Assembly: GCA_041752395.1 (NCBI GenBank)
Contig: JBGSWN010000223.1
Location: 35,292 to 99,291 of the forward strand
Length of the DNA: 64,000 nt
Direction: 5' to 3'
Origin: UBA6168 sp041752395
Lineage (GTDB): Bacteria; Bacteroidota; Bacteroidia; Chitinophagales; Saprospiraceae
Shown: one piece after another, positions 7,323-15,533 of the stretch
Layout of the letters: every line of letters starts with the position of its first letter
Position numbering within the stretch: position 1 is the first letter of the stretch
Notes under the pieces: model-generated
What the model saw: only the letters and a program-made list of their open reading frames with translations
The model's database searches: none
What the model was told of the DNA's origin: nothing
Made by a program: the position numbers and the translations under genes

Positions 7323-9022
7323 TTGAACACGTTTTCAAAATGCTTGCTCTTGCGTATTTTTTCAAAACTGCCCTCCTCTAGGATTCGCCCCTCCTGCATG
7401 ATGATGATGCGGTCGCACTTGGCCGCCATCTGCGCATTGTCGGTAACGGTGACGAGGGTGCAATTGGGGATGGAGGTGAGCAGGTTGGCGATGCGCTCCC
7501 GGTCTTCTTTTTCCAAAAAATCGAAGGGCTCCTCGATGGCCAGCAGCGAGGGCCGGGAGGCGATACAGCGCGCGAAGATGATTTTCGATATGATGTTCCG
7601 GGGCAGGTTTTTGCCGCCAGGCAGCAAAATGGTGTCGTAGCCTTCGGGCAATTTTTTCACAAAATCAGAAAGGCCAACCTGCTCCACAGCACTGATGACG
7701 TTCTCCAACTGTATGTCCTGATGGCCCATCGTGATGTTTTCCAAAAGGCTGCTTTTGAAAATATCCTCTTGTGAAATATGGTCGCCGATATGTGCCCGCA
7801 AGCTCACGAGGTCGAGGTTGCGGTAAGGTATTTTGTTGTAGGTAATCGAGCCTGTGAATTTTGTGTAAACCCCTGCTATGAGGTGTAGCAGGGTGGATTT
7901 GCCCGAAGAGTTGTAGCCCGCTATGCACAGTTTTTCGCCTTCGACAATGTTGAGGTGCAGGTCGTTCAAGGTGTTTTTTTGAGAATCAGTGAATCGGTAG
8001 CTCACGCCGGTCAGTTCCACAGCGATGCCCCTGCCTGTGTCGCATTGCTCAAAGCGAATACCCTCCTCCCGCTCAATTTCGAGGTCAGTGAAGCCGCCAA
8101 GCTTGTCGAGCGCCGTGAGGGTGTCGTAGATGGTTTCCATGGTGAGTATCAGCTTTTCGACGGAATTCATGACCAAGATGATGATGATTTCCGCAGCCAC
8201 GAACTGCCCGATATTGATGCGATTGTCAATGACGAGCACGCTCCCAAGGATGAGCAGCCCCGCCGTCACGAGTGTCTTGAACCCTACTAGGCTGCTGTAC
8301 TGCGTCACCAGCACCCGGAAGTGCGCTTTGCGGGCATCGAGGTAGCCGTTGACGAGGTAGTCGGTTTTTTGCAGCGGTAAATCGCTGTCGCCTGCCAGCT
8401 TGAAGGTGCCCATCGTGCGGGCCAGCTCTTCGAGCCAAGAGGCCACTTCATATTTGTACTTCGATTCCTTCAGGCTGGTTTTCAGTCCCTGTGGCCCGGT
8501 AAGACGAAGAATTATCAGCACAATGGCGATTAGTGTTAACCCGAAGAAGACGAAAAAAGGGTGGTAAAAAGCCAGGAGTAGCAGCCCGAAAACAATTTGC
8601 AGCACGCTGGTGGAGAAATCCATCAGGATTTTGGGCAGCCCTTTTTGCAGGGTGAGGGTATCGAAGAAACGGTTTACCAGCTCCGGCGCATAGTCCCGGT
8701 GGATGGCTTCCCATTTGATTTTTGGGATGCGGTAGGCAAAGTCGAAGGCCGAACGAGTGAAGATGCGCTGCTGGATGGTCTCTGTGACGGAGAGCTGCAT
8801 GACGGTGAGCACCCCGGCCAGCATGGTGCCCAGTGTCACCACACCGATCAGTATCATCCATGAACTGGAAACGCTGCCCCCAGCTATCAGCCCGATAATG
8901 GCCTGTACGCCGAGGGGGAGGCTGAGGGCTATCAGCCCAGCAAAGATGGCATAAAGGTATATGTAGAGAATGTCCTTTTTGTCCAGTTTTATCAGCCTAA
9001 AAAAACGATTGATTGGTTTCAT
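7319..9022 (-). CDS. ABC exporter, fused membrane and ATPase domains, degraded ATPase motifs
   Basis: 567 residues from the ATG at 9022 (MKPINRFFRL); an earlier in-frame ATG at 9067 adds 15 unlikely residues. Residues about 20-300 hold the six-helix exporter membrane domain (IFAGLIALSLPLGVQ; FGLLLLAFYHPFFVFFGL). The nucleotide-binding domain follows. Its Walker A reads GYNSSGKST (about 368), with Ser where the second Gly is usual. The Q-loop is ISQED. The signature is LPGGK instead of LSGGQ. Walker B is LLAIEE, with Glu for the Asp. The switch His is replaced (VTDN). The family normally pumps peptides or lipids in type I secretion. Here ATP hydrolysis is likely weak or the protein pairs with another ATPase. 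It is the first gene of the operon down to TolC. Confidence 0.85.
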   Translation of the reverse strand: MKPINRFFRLIKLDKKDILYIYLYAIFAGLIALSLPLGVQAIIGLIAGGSVSSSWMILIGVVTLGTMLAGVLTVMQLSVTETIQQRIFTRSAFDFAYRIPKIKWEAIHRDYAPELVNRFFDTLTLQKGLPKILMDFSTSVLQIVFGLLLLAFYHPFFVFFGLTLIAIVLIILRLTGPQGLKTSLKESKYKYEVASWLEELARTMGTFKLAGDSDLPLQKTDYLVNGYLDARKAHFRVLVTQYSSLVGFKTLVTAGLLILGSVLVIDNRINIGQFVAAEIIIILVMNSVEKLILTMETIYDTLTALDKLGGFTDLEIEREEGIRFEQCDTGRGIAVELTGVSYRFTDSQKNTLNDLHLNIVEGEKLCIAGYNSSGKSTLLHLIAGVYTKFTGSITYNKIPYRNLDLVSLRAHIGDHISQEDIFKSSLLENITMGHQDIQLENVISAVEQVGLSDFVKKLPEGYDTILLPGGKNLPRNIISKIIFARCIASRPSLLAIEEPFDFLEKEDRERIANLLTSIPNCTLVTVTDNAQMAAKCDRIIIMQEGRILEEGSFEKIRKSKHFENVFK

Positions 9023-9166
9023 TGTCGTACTTGTTTGCAGAACCATGAATGATGAAATGGGGTACAAAGTTGAGAAACTGTTGCACTTCTAACCGCATTC
9101 TAATCTGGGGACATGTAATGGCATGTAGTTCTTTAACCTTATTTTCCCAAGCCAAGATACCTATCG

Positions 9167-10090
9167 TTAGTACCTCTCAGCCCACGGGAAAATGTCGTTA
9201 ATTATTCGCTCTTTGTCCTTTCGGATGAAATCAAGGAATGCTTCGGCAATGGGGGACAGCCTTTTTGCTGACAACCAAACGAGGTTCCATTGGGTGACTA
9301 TTGGAAGCCCTTTATAGGGGATTATCTCTAGGTCGCCATTCATCAATTCGTTTTTGATGCCTATGAGCGGCATGATGGAGTATCCAAGGCCCGCAATAAT
9401 TGCCTGTTTTAGTGCCTCGTTAGAGGTGAGTTCAATCTTCTTATAAGTGGGCCAGTTTTCTTTCTCCATGAACTGCTCCATGGAGTTTCGGGTAGCCGAG
9501 CCGAACTCTCGAAGAAGCAGCGGATGCGTCTCCAACAACTTCCGAACTGGCAGCTTTGTATTTCGCCGTATGCGGGTGCCCCCTACTAGAAAAAGCTTGT
9601 TTTGCATCAATTGCTCCGATTCCAGCTTCAGGTGCTGCGGCAGAACGGACACCAGTGAAAAATCTACTTCATTTTGTTCCAAGCTCTTCACTACTTGCGT
9701 CTTGTTCGTCACGTCCATCACGAGGTCAACAGCCGGATTTTGCCGAAGAAAATCGGATAGGAAGTAGGGCATCACATATTTTCCTGTGGATGCAGTCGAG
9801 ATTTTCAGACGGCCGGCCATCTGCCCTTTGAATGACTTGGTTTTGTAGTTGATTGCCTCAATTTCATCGAGTATCTTCTCAGCTGATTTGGCTATTTCCC
9901 TCCCAAAATCGGTTACGTATAGTCGCCTCCCAACCAACTCCGTCAAGGGTACGGCGAACTGTTCTTGAAATTTTTTTAGCTGCATGGACACCGCTGGTTG
10001 CGTCAGGTACAGTTCCTCTGAAGCCTTTGTAATGCTCTGATATTCAGTCACTTTGAGGAATATTTTCAATTGCTGTAAAGTATAATTCAT
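9167..10090 (-). CDS. LysR-family transcriptional regulator
   Basis: 307 residues, the normal LTTR length. The winged helix-turn-helix is at 1-60 (LQQLKIFLKVTEYQSITKA, then LYLTQPAVSMQLKKFQEQ), followed by the linker helix and a periplasmic-binding-like effector domain (about 91-295; GRLKISTASTGKYVMPYFL). The N-terminal part resembles CysB/CbbR-type members. LTTRs usually act on a divergent neighbour; here the divergent gene is the small membrane protein at 10181, 90 bases away, with isocitrate dehydrogenase further on. The shared intergenic region is the likely operator, but I could not pick a convincing T-N11-A site. Confidence 0.9.
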   Translation of the reverse strand: MNYTLQQLKIFLKVTEYQSITKASEELYLTQPAVSMQLKKFQEQFAVPLTELVGRRLYVTDFGREIAKSAEKILDEIEAINYKTKSFKGQMAGRLKISTASTGKYVMPYFLSDFLRQNPAVDLVMDVTNKTQVVKSLEQNEVDFSLVSVLPQHLKLESEQLMQNKLFLVGGTRIRRNTKLPVRKLLETHPLLLREFGSATRNSMEQFMEKENWPTYKKIELTSNEALKQAIIAGLGYSIMPLIGIKNELMNGDLEIIPYKGLPIVTQWNLVWLSAKRLSPIAEAFLDFIRKDKERIINDIFPWAERY

Positions 10091-10180
10091 AAGTAACGTT
10101 TATGTTTTTCATCACAAAGATGAATTATTGTTTATCAAAAAACCAACTCAATTTTGCCCCAGAATTAAAATTCAAACTAC

Positions 10181-10486
10181 ATGGCAGTGCATATCAAAAA
10201 ATCCATAGACAGGTCGGGAGTAGCGGCTATCCAAAAATCGAACACCCTAAATTCCATGCCCCATCCAAAAACAAAGCTACGGCGTGAGTGGGACACGCTG
10301 CGGGAATTCGGCATTCTAACGATGCTCGCCGTGGCACTTAGCCTTTCCGTCAAAAGCGATTATCTTTTTTTTAAAGAAATGCTCGTGGCTTGTTCAATCA
10401 TCGGAATGATCATGGCACTTAAAACATTGCGACACCCGGCAATCATCATCTCAAATGGTGACAACGACAGAGCACACTTAAACTGA
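10181..10486 (+). CDS. Small membrane protein, unknown
   Basis: 101 residues, or 76 if the later ATG at 10256 (MPHPKTKLRREW) is the start. Two hydrophobic stretches, GILTMLAVALSLSV and MLVACSIIGMIMAL, suggest two membrane helices with a short loop containing KSDYLFFKE. I recognise no family. It is divergent from the LysR gene and may be its target. Confidence 0.5.
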   Translation: MAVHIKKSIDRSGVAAIQKSNTLNSMPHPKTKLRREWDTLREFGILTMLAVALSLSVKSDYLFFKEMLVACSIIGMIMALKTLRHPAIIISNGDNDRAHLN

Positions 10487-10515
10487 TTTATTTCATACAC
10501 TGCCGAAGTTCCCGC

Positions 10516-10577
10516 TTCCGCTGGTAATCCTTGATGTATATGTGCATCACCAGAACGCTGTGCGCTAAATAGCGGAA
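10516..10577 (+). other. Possible structured leader upstream of the 10621 gene
   Basis: Nested short complementary pairs: TTCCG (10516-10520) with CGGAA (10573-10577), CTGGT (10521-10525) with ACCAG (10549-10553), and GATG (10533-10536) with CATC (10545-10548). Together they could fold into a bulged hairpin 40 bases before the ATG at 10621. It matches no riboswitch I know; this may be chance. Confidence 0.25.
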
Positions 10578-10620
10578 ATCGTCAATCAATTATATCGTTA
10601 ACCATTTAAACTTAATCGTT

Positions 10621-10953
10621 ATGCTAACTAAAGAAATTTTGCAAACCATCCAACTCGCCAATGAAAACTGCCAACCCGATGAAGCATGGGAGATGATTGA
10701 CACCTTAATTGATGAGCGAATCAGCCAGCACAACATTCAGATGCTCCGCAATTGGGAGGGCAACCACCATTTCGACTCCAAGCCCTTCGACCAGAAAATC
10801 TCTGACATGAAGTCCCAGCGTAAGGAAATCAAGTCGCTGATAGCGCAAGCAAAAGCGCAAGGTTATAACATCGAAGTAAAGGCTCACATTGAGGTGAAAA
10901 TGGTAAAGAAGCCGTTCAACAGCTCCGTCAAAGTGAATATTTCTCAAAATTAA
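10621..10953 (+). CDS. Hypothetical protein upstream of icd
   Basis: 110 residues, soluble, mostly helical, charged (KISDMKSQRKEIKSLIAQAKA looks like an amphipathic helix), ending in an alternating strand-like tail (IEVKAHIEVKMVKKPF). No signal peptide and no family recognised. It ends 24 bases before isocitrate dehydrogenase and is probably co-transcribed with it. Codon use resembles the neighbours, so it is likely a real gene. Confidence 0.6.
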   Translation: MLTKEILQTIQLANENCQPDEAWEMIDTLIDERISQHNIQMLRNWEGNHHFDSKPFDQKISDMKSQRKEIKSLIAQAKAQGYNIEVKAHIEVKMVKKPFNSSVKVNISQN

Positions 10954-10977
10954 AATCAAAATTTGAATATCATCATT

Positions 10978-12411
10978 ATGCAAAAAGTGACAATTGCAAA
11001 GGGCGATGGCATAGGCCCAGAAATCATGGATGCCACATTGGAAATACTAAAGGCGGCCAATGCCCGCATCGAGTTTGAGGAAATTGAAATTGGTGAAAAG
11101 GTCTATCTCTCCGGCAACACCAGCGGCATCGGGAAGGAAGCCTGGGACAGCATCCGCCAAAACAAGGTCTTCCTGAAAGCCCCCATTACTACACCGCAGG
11201 GAGGTGGCTACAAGAGCCTGAATGTGACCATGCGCAAGGCGCTCGGCCTCTACGCCAACATCCGGCCCTGCAAAAGTTATCACCCGTTCATTGCCACCAA
11301 ACACCCTGTTATGGACGTGGTCATCATCCGGGAAAACGAGGAGGACCTCTACGCTGGCATCGAGCACCAGCAGACCGACGAGGTGGTGCAATGCCTGAAG
11401 CTCATCTCACGGCCTGGCTGCGAGAAAATCGTTCGCTACGCCTTTGAGTACGCCCGCCTTTACAAGCGCAAAAAGGTGAGCTGCTTCCTAAAGGACAATA
11501 TCATGAAGCAGACCGACGGACTGTTCCAAAAGGTGTTCAAGGAAATCGCCGCAGAGTACCCCGACATCGAGTCCGATAGCTGGATCATTGACATCGCTGC
11601 CGCAAGGCTGGCCGATACGCCAGAAATCTTTGAGGTAATCGTTACGTCGAACCTCTACGGCGACGTGGTGTCTGACATCGCTGCACAAATCTCCGGTTCA
11701 GTGGGCTTGGCCGGCTCCTCCAATATCGGCGAGCTGTGTGCCATGTTCGAGGCCATCCACGGCTCGGCTCCGACCATCGCCGGGCAGAACGTGGCCAACC
11801 CTTCCGGCCTGCTCAAGGCAGCCATCATGATGCTTAACCACATCGGCCAGCAGGACGTTGCGGAGCGAATAAAAAACGCTTGGTCATGCACCATTGAAGC
11901 GGGCATACACACCGCCGATATTTACAAGGAAGGTGTGAGCAAGCAGCTGGTGGGCACCAAGGAATTTGCCGAAGCTGTCATCGCTCGGCTCGGTCAGCTG
12001 CCAACACAACTAAAAGTGGCAGAATACGAAAAAGGCGTGCAACTAAATCTGCCGAAATACCAACGCAAGCTGGCTTCCAGCAAAGTGCTGAAAGGCGTTG
12101 ACGTGTTCGTGGACTGGAAGGGCGGCGATGCCAACCAACTGGCAGAGCACCTGGCCAAGCTCAACACTGACATCAGTTTGACGATGATCACCAACCGGGG
12201 CGTAAAGGTCTGGCCCAACGGCTTCGAGGAAACTTTCTGCACCGATCACTGGCGCTGCCGCTTCGAAGTGAGCAACGGCAAGCCTGCTGAGAAAGGCAGC
12301 ATCCCACAGTTGCTCGCCCAAGCTTTGACTGAGAATATTGATGTGATAAAGACCGAAAACCTGTACGAGTTCGACGGTGCGAAAGGATATTCGCTCGGTC
12401 AGGGGCAATAA
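10978..12411 (+). CDS. icd: Isocitrate dehydrogenase (NADP-dependent type)
   Basis: 477 residues. TCA-cycle enzyme oxidising isocitrate to 2-oxoglutarate. The isocitrate/isopropylmalate dehydrogenase fold is clear: KGDGIGPEI at the start, RENEEDLYAGIEH, the substrate-binding block NVTMRKALGLYANIRP, the metal-binding SNLYGDVVSDIAAQ, and EAIHGSAPTIAG with the cofactor loop. After about residue 340 a further 130-residue C-terminal domain (LASSKVLKGVDVFVDW) is present, as in the longer Thermus-type enzymes. The ATG at 10978 is preferred to the TTG at 10963 because MQKVTIAKGDGIG is the natural N-terminus. A strong terminator follows at 12426. Confidence 0.93.
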   Translation: MQKVTIAKGDGIGPEIMDATLEILKAANARIEFEEIEIGEKVYLSGNTSGIGKEAWDSIRQNKVFLKAPITTPQGGGYKSLNVTMRKALGLYANIRPCKSYHPFIATKHPVMDVVIIRENEEDLYAGIEHQQTDEVVQCLKLISRPGCEKIVRYAFEYARLYKRKKVSCFLKDNIMKQTDGLFQKVFKEIAAEYPDIESDSWIIDIAAARLADTPEIFEVIVTSNLYGDVVSDIAAQISGSVGLAGSSNIGELCAMFEAIHGSAPTIAGQNVANPSGLLKAAIMMLNHIGQQDVAERIKNAWSCTIEAGIHTADIYKEGVSKQLVGTKEFAEAVIARLGQLPTQLKVAEYEKGVQLNLPKYQRKLASSKVLKGVDVFVDWKGGDANQLAEHLAKLNTDISLTMITNRGVKVWPNGFEETFCTDHWRCRFEVSNGKPAEKGSIPQLLAQALTENIDVIKTENLYEFDGAKGYSLGQGQ

Positions 12412-12425
12412 TAAATTAGCACACG

Positions 12426-12460
12426 AAATCCCCGGAACCCACTGCCGGGGATTTCTTCCC
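12426..12460 (+). terminator. icd: Rho-independent terminator of icd
   Basis: Perfect 10-bp stem AAATCCCCGG (12426-12435) and CCGGGGATTT (12445-12454) with a 9-base loop, followed by a T-rich tail, 15 bases after the icd stop. Confidence 0.85.
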
Positions 12461-12583
12461 TTTTGACTATTTTAATGCTTGTAGTCAATGCTTCTTACCC
12501 AGTTCTAATCTTGATTTGAGCAATATTGCAGGGTTGAATGGCTTGCAACTTCCAAGTAGGTTTTTACGAAGAAAATATTGATG

Positions 12584-12618
12584 AAAATGGTTGCCAGCAC
12601 TGTTGGCAACCATTTTTT
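12584..12618. terminator. Strong hairpin with A and T runs, probably bidirectional
   Basis: AAATGGTTGCCA (12585-12596) pairs perfectly with TGGCAACCATTT (12604-12615), loop GCACTGT, with a T-run to 12618 and an A-run on the other side. It directly follows the stop of the minus-strand gene at 12636 and also backs up the icd terminator. Confidence 0.85.
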
Positions 12619-12635
12619 TATAACCAAAATTTGGT

Positions 12636-12920
12636 TCAAGCTCCCACCTTCGTTGATTCCTTGACCATTTCGTAAGTTAGGGGCATTTGCTCCAAATTTG
12701 CGAATCGGCGGATGCTGAAATTAGGCTCGAAAGTGAATTTTTCGCCGGCCCGCATCGTCCAGCCCGTCTTCGGGTTTTCGATTTCGTTGAGCAGCAACCC
12801 GACGCCGTTGGCCGACTTCACGATGTCCCGGATGGAGTACATTTTGTCCTTGATGGGCCGGTTCGGGATGTCGGCGATTTGCTCCGGTGTGAAATTGTCG
12901 TCAATGCAGATGATGTCCAT
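12636..12920 (-). CDS. Conserved-looking small protein, unknown
   Basis: 94 residues from the ATG at 12920 (MDIICIDDNFTPEQIADIP); another ATG 6 codons upstream is possible. No signal peptide or membrane segment. The sequence, with KDKMYSIRDIVKSANGVGLL and NPKTGWTMRAGEKFTFEPNF, looks like a small mixed alpha/beta fold; I recall similar short proteins in Bacteroidota genomes but no function. It is a single-gene unit with a strong terminator right after its stop. Confidence 0.6.
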   Translation of the reverse strand: MDIICIDDNFTPEQIADIPNRPIKDKMYSIRDIVKSANGVGLLLNEIENPKTGWTMRAGEKFTFEPNFSIRRFANLEQMPLTYEMVKESTKVGA

Positions 12921-12974
12921 ATTCTTGCTTTTTTGCAAAAATAATAAGCGAAATTGAAACGGTGATGAATTGAT

Positions 12975-14453
12975 TCAACCTTGGGTGCCAGCCCATGCCT
13001 CCCGGTCGGGGAGGGTGTGCCGGTTCAGGATGCGATTATTTTCTTTTTTGACCTTTTCATCGCTTCGCAGGCCCCAAAGTTTTTCTCGGGCAAATCGGTG
13101 TGCCGCCTTCAAGTCCACAACAGGGGTGGGGTAGTCCTTGCCAATGATAACACCATAGAACTGCTGCTCCATGTCAGACATTTTCCAGGGTTCATGGATA
13201 AAACCCTCAGGAACGTTGCGCAATTCTGGCACCCATTGTTTTACGAAAATACCATTTGGGTCATTGTCTTGGCCTTGTTTCACCGGATTGTAAATGCGAA
13301 CGGTATTGATACCAGTGACCCCAGACTGCATCTGCCATTGCGGATAATGGATGCCCGGTTCAAAATCGAGAAAAAGCTTAGCAAGCCACTCAGCGCCGGG
13401 TTGCCACGGTTGCCAAAAAAGGTGCGTAAGGCAGGAAGCCAGCATGGCCCTCATGCGGAAGTTCACCCAGCCAGTAGCGATAAGGCAGCGCATACAGGCA
13501 TCCACGAGTGGGATTCCGGTTTGTCCCTGTTTCCAGGCTTCAAAAAGGATGAGGTCTGTATTTTTCTCCAAAGCATCGTAGCCACGGTTTACGTTTTCAA
13601 ACTCCATGCGGTCTTCGCTCTCGAATTTTTGGATGAAATGTGCCTGCCAGCGCAGTCGTGCACTAAAGGCCGCATGTTGGAACTTCCAGCCGTGGAGGGC
13701 ATGCGCATGAGCGGCGGCTTGCCAAACTTGCCGGACACTCAAACAACCCCAAGCAATGTAAGGTGAAAGCCGGCTACAGCCTCGTCGGCTGTCCAAAGGT
13801 TTTGAAATGGATTTGGCGTAATTCCGAATGCGGTCGTTCAGGAAATTCTTCAGGTAAGCATGGGCATAGGACTCGCCACCGGGTTGGAAATTTGGATGGG
13901 GTGTTTGCGCAATTGCCGCAGGTAGTTTCAGTTTGGACAAGTCAACCTGCCTCCAATTGTTCCAGTCCACCTTGGCCTGTGGTGCTGACATGAAATCGTA
14001 CCAACTTTCCCTCCAAGCTTTGCGGTTGCGCAAGCCACGCACCACACCGTTGGAGGTGCTTTCCTCCCATTTAATTTTGTGCTTTTTACAAAAATCAGCG
14101 ACAGCTTTGTCCCGGTCGTAGGTGATTTTTAGTCCCGTTTCTTGGTAAGAATAAATGGTTTGGATGGAAAATTGCGCCAGCAATTGCTCCAAAACTGACA
14201 GCATCTCCTTTTCAAAGATTGCAATTTTTGCTCCATGAGGCAACAACTGAAGGTTCATATCATCGAGGCATTGCCGGACGAAGCGCCAATGCCGCTCCTC
14301 ATACTGCGGAGCTGCCATTACAGAAGGCTCGAAAACATAGAGCATCAAAACTGGAAGCCCAGCCTGCTGTGCCCGCATCAATGGTTCATGGTCACGCAGG
14401 CGCAAGTCCCGCTTGAACCAAACGATGTTTATCGGTGAGCGGGTCAAGGTCAT
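12975..14453 (-). CDS. Photolyase / cryptochrome family flavoprotein
   Basis: 492 residues. The N-terminal photolyase domain (INIVWFKRDLRLRDHEPL, residues 8-25) holds the antenna pocket. The C-terminal FAD-binding domain (about 210-480) shows RLSPYIAWGCLSVRQVW, TGWVNFRMRAMLASCLTH, GIHYPQWQMQSGVTGINT and RIYNPVKQGQDNDPNG. These are the landmarks of light-driven DNA repair photolyases. Whether it repairs cyclobutane dimers or acts as a cryptochrome cannot be told by eye. The ATG at 14453 was chosen because MTLTRSPINIVWFKRD is the natural start and lies two bases after the stop of the small upstream gene; longer readings overlap that gene. Confidence 0.9.
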   Translation of the reverse strand: MTLTRSPINIVWFKRDLRLRDHEPLMRAQQAGLPVLMLYVFEPSVMAAPQYEERHWRFVRQCLDDMNLQLLPHGAKIAIFEKEMLSVLEQLLAQFSIQTIYSYQETGLKITYDRDKAVADFCKKHKIKWEESTSNGVVRGLRNRKAWRESWYDFMSAPQAKVDWNNWRQVDLSKLKLPAAIAQTPHPNFQPGGESYAHAYLKNFLNDRIRNYAKSISKPLDSRRGCSRLSPYIAWGCLSVRQVWQAAAHAHALHGWKFQHAAFSARLRWQAHFIQKFESEDRMEFENVNRGYDALEKNTDLILFEAWKQGQTGIPLVDACMRCLIATGWVNFRMRAMLASCLTHLFWQPWQPGAEWLAKLFLDFEPGIHYPQWQMQSGVTGINTVRIYNPVKQGQDNDPNGIFVKQWVPELRNVPEGFIHEPWKMSDMEQQFYGVIIGKDYPTPVVDLKAAHRFAREKLWGLRSDEKVKKENNRILNRHTLPDREAWAGTQG

Positions 14454-14454
14454 T

Positions 14455-14625
14455 TTAGCTTTTGGGCAGCGCTTCCAATCTTTCCAGTACTTGCTCCGCC
14501 TCCGCTGACTTTTGGGCAAAGCCCTTTATGTCGCCTTTGCGCTGCAAATCACGGGCTTCTTCGAGGAGCTTGGCGTACTGTTCCCGCAGTTGTTTGGCGG
14601 GGTCTTTTTTGAATAGTCCGAACAT
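14455..14625 (-). CDS. 56-residue protein of the Lacal_2735 / DUF6435 type
   Basis: Very short gene, easily missed. The protein MFGLFKKDPAKQLREQYAKL continues as one or two amphipathic helices (EEARDLQRKGDIKGFAQKS; EQVLERLEAL) and ends LPKS. The MFGLFKK start, the two helices and the size match the small Lacal_2735-type family common in Bacteroidota, whose role is unknown. It lies one base before the photolyase start, so the two are almost certainly co-transcribed and co-translated. A decamer repeat array lies just upstream. Confidence 0.75.
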   Translation of the reverse strand: MFGLFKKDPAKQLREQYAKLLEEARDLQRKGDIKGFAQKSAEAEQVLERLEALPKS

Positions 14626-14634
14626 TTTTAATGA

Positions 14635-14672
14635 GTTGATAAAAGTTGATAAAAGTTGATAACGGTTGATAA
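14635..14672. repeat. Decamer array 2: four GTTGATAAnn units, no inverted arm
   Basis: GTTGAT begins at 14635, 14645, 14655 and 14665, exactly 10 bases apart, between the SDR stop and the 56-residue gene. Same unit and phase as arrays 1 and 3, but without the inverted half. Confidence 0.9.
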
Positions 14673-14683
14673 GGAGGCTGTTG

Positions 14684-15382
14684 TCATAATTTTAATGCTG
14701 ACATTCCACCGTCAATGCCGATGACCTGCCCCGTTATCCAGCCGCTTTTTTCGGATAGAAGGAAGTGTGCCAAGTCGGCGATTTCACTGGAAGTCCCGAC
14801 CCGTTTCAGCGGGTGACGGGCACCTGCGGATTCCTTTTTTTCGTCAGAACTGAGCAGCCGGGCAGCCAACGGCGTATCCGTCAGCGATGGGGCGATGCAG
14901 TTCACCCGGATGCTGGGTGCCCACTCGGCGGCGAGGCTGCGGGTGAGGCCTTCCACAGCGCCTTTTGCTGCGGCGACGGAGGCATGAAACGGCATTCCCT
15001 GCCCCACTGCCACGGTGCTGAATAGCACGACGGCGGGGTTTTCGGCATTTTTAAGTGCCTTTTGCGAAGCCTGCAAAACCTTCACCGCACCAAGCACATT
15101 GATTTGAAAATCTTCGAGAAAAGCGGCTGGTTTCAGCGACCGGAACGGCTTGAGGTTGATACTGCCGGGGCAGTAGGCGATGCCATCTAAACTGGCTGGC
15201 AGTTCACTTTCGGCAAGTTCATCTTCGAGGATGTTTTTGGGTAAATGCGTGACGCCGGGCAGTCCCGACAAGCTCTCCCCAGTGCGGGAAACGACGAGGA
15301 TTTGATGGCCTTCGGCGCTCAGTTTTTTCACCAGTTCCAAACCAATTCCGGAAGAGCCGCCTGCGATGAGGTAATTTTTCAT
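14684..15382 (-). CDS. Short-chain dehydrogenase/reductase, atypical active site
   Basis: 232 residues. Rossmann fold with the NAD(P)-binding AGGSSGIG (7-14), the beta4 region AYCPGSINLKPF replacing NNAG, and a C-terminal IGIDGGMSALKL as in FabG-like SDRs. The catalytic segment reads STVAVGQGMPFHASVAAAKG: the Ser and Lys are there, but the Tyr of the YxxxK motif is Val. Without the Tyr the classic hydride-transfer acid/base is missing, so it may be an inactive paralogue, use another residue, or act in binding. ATG at 15382 directly opens the Rossmann strand. The preceding response regulator is 150 bases away, so this may be its own unit. Confidence 0.85.
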   Translation of the reverse strand: MKNYLIAGGSSGIGLELVKKLSAEGHQILVVSRTGESLSGLPGVTHLPKNILEDELAESELPASLDGIAYCPGSINLKPFRSLKPAAFLEDFQINVLGAVKVLQASQKALKNAENPAVVLFSTVAVGQGMPFHASVAAAKGAVEGLTRSLAAEWAPSIRVNCIAPSLTDTPLAARLLSSDEKKESAGARHPLKRVGTSSEIADLAHFLLSEKSGWITGQVIGIDGGMSALKL

Positions 15383-15446
15383 AAAGCTGTTTGATTTGTG
15401 CGGCGATTCAACAGGGGAGGGGGGAAATGGTTTAGGTAGGAGGCTA

Positions 15447-15477
15447 GGATTACTAAACTTTCAAAGTTTAGTAATCC
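15447..15477. repeat. 31-bp perfect palindrome, 15+1+15
   Basis: GGATTACTAAACTTT, a single C, then its exact reverse complement. It lies between the SDR start and the LytTR regulator stop. Same architecture as the palindrome at 23814 inside a coding sequence. It lacks a T-run, so it is not a standard terminator. Confidence 0.9.
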
Positions 15478-15489
15478 GTGCAAATTCTC

Positions 15490-15530
15490 AGCCCCAGACT
15501 GCCCACTGCCCACTGTCGAACTGCCAACTC
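15490..15530. repeat. Degenerate tandem spacer repeat
   Basis: A run of CTGCCCACTG-like units (GACTGCCCACTGCCCACTG, then GAACTGCCAACTC) directly after the regulator stop. One of several such 8-12 bp degenerate arrays in this window; no function can be read from it. Confidence 0.6.
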
Positions 15531-15533
15531 AAC

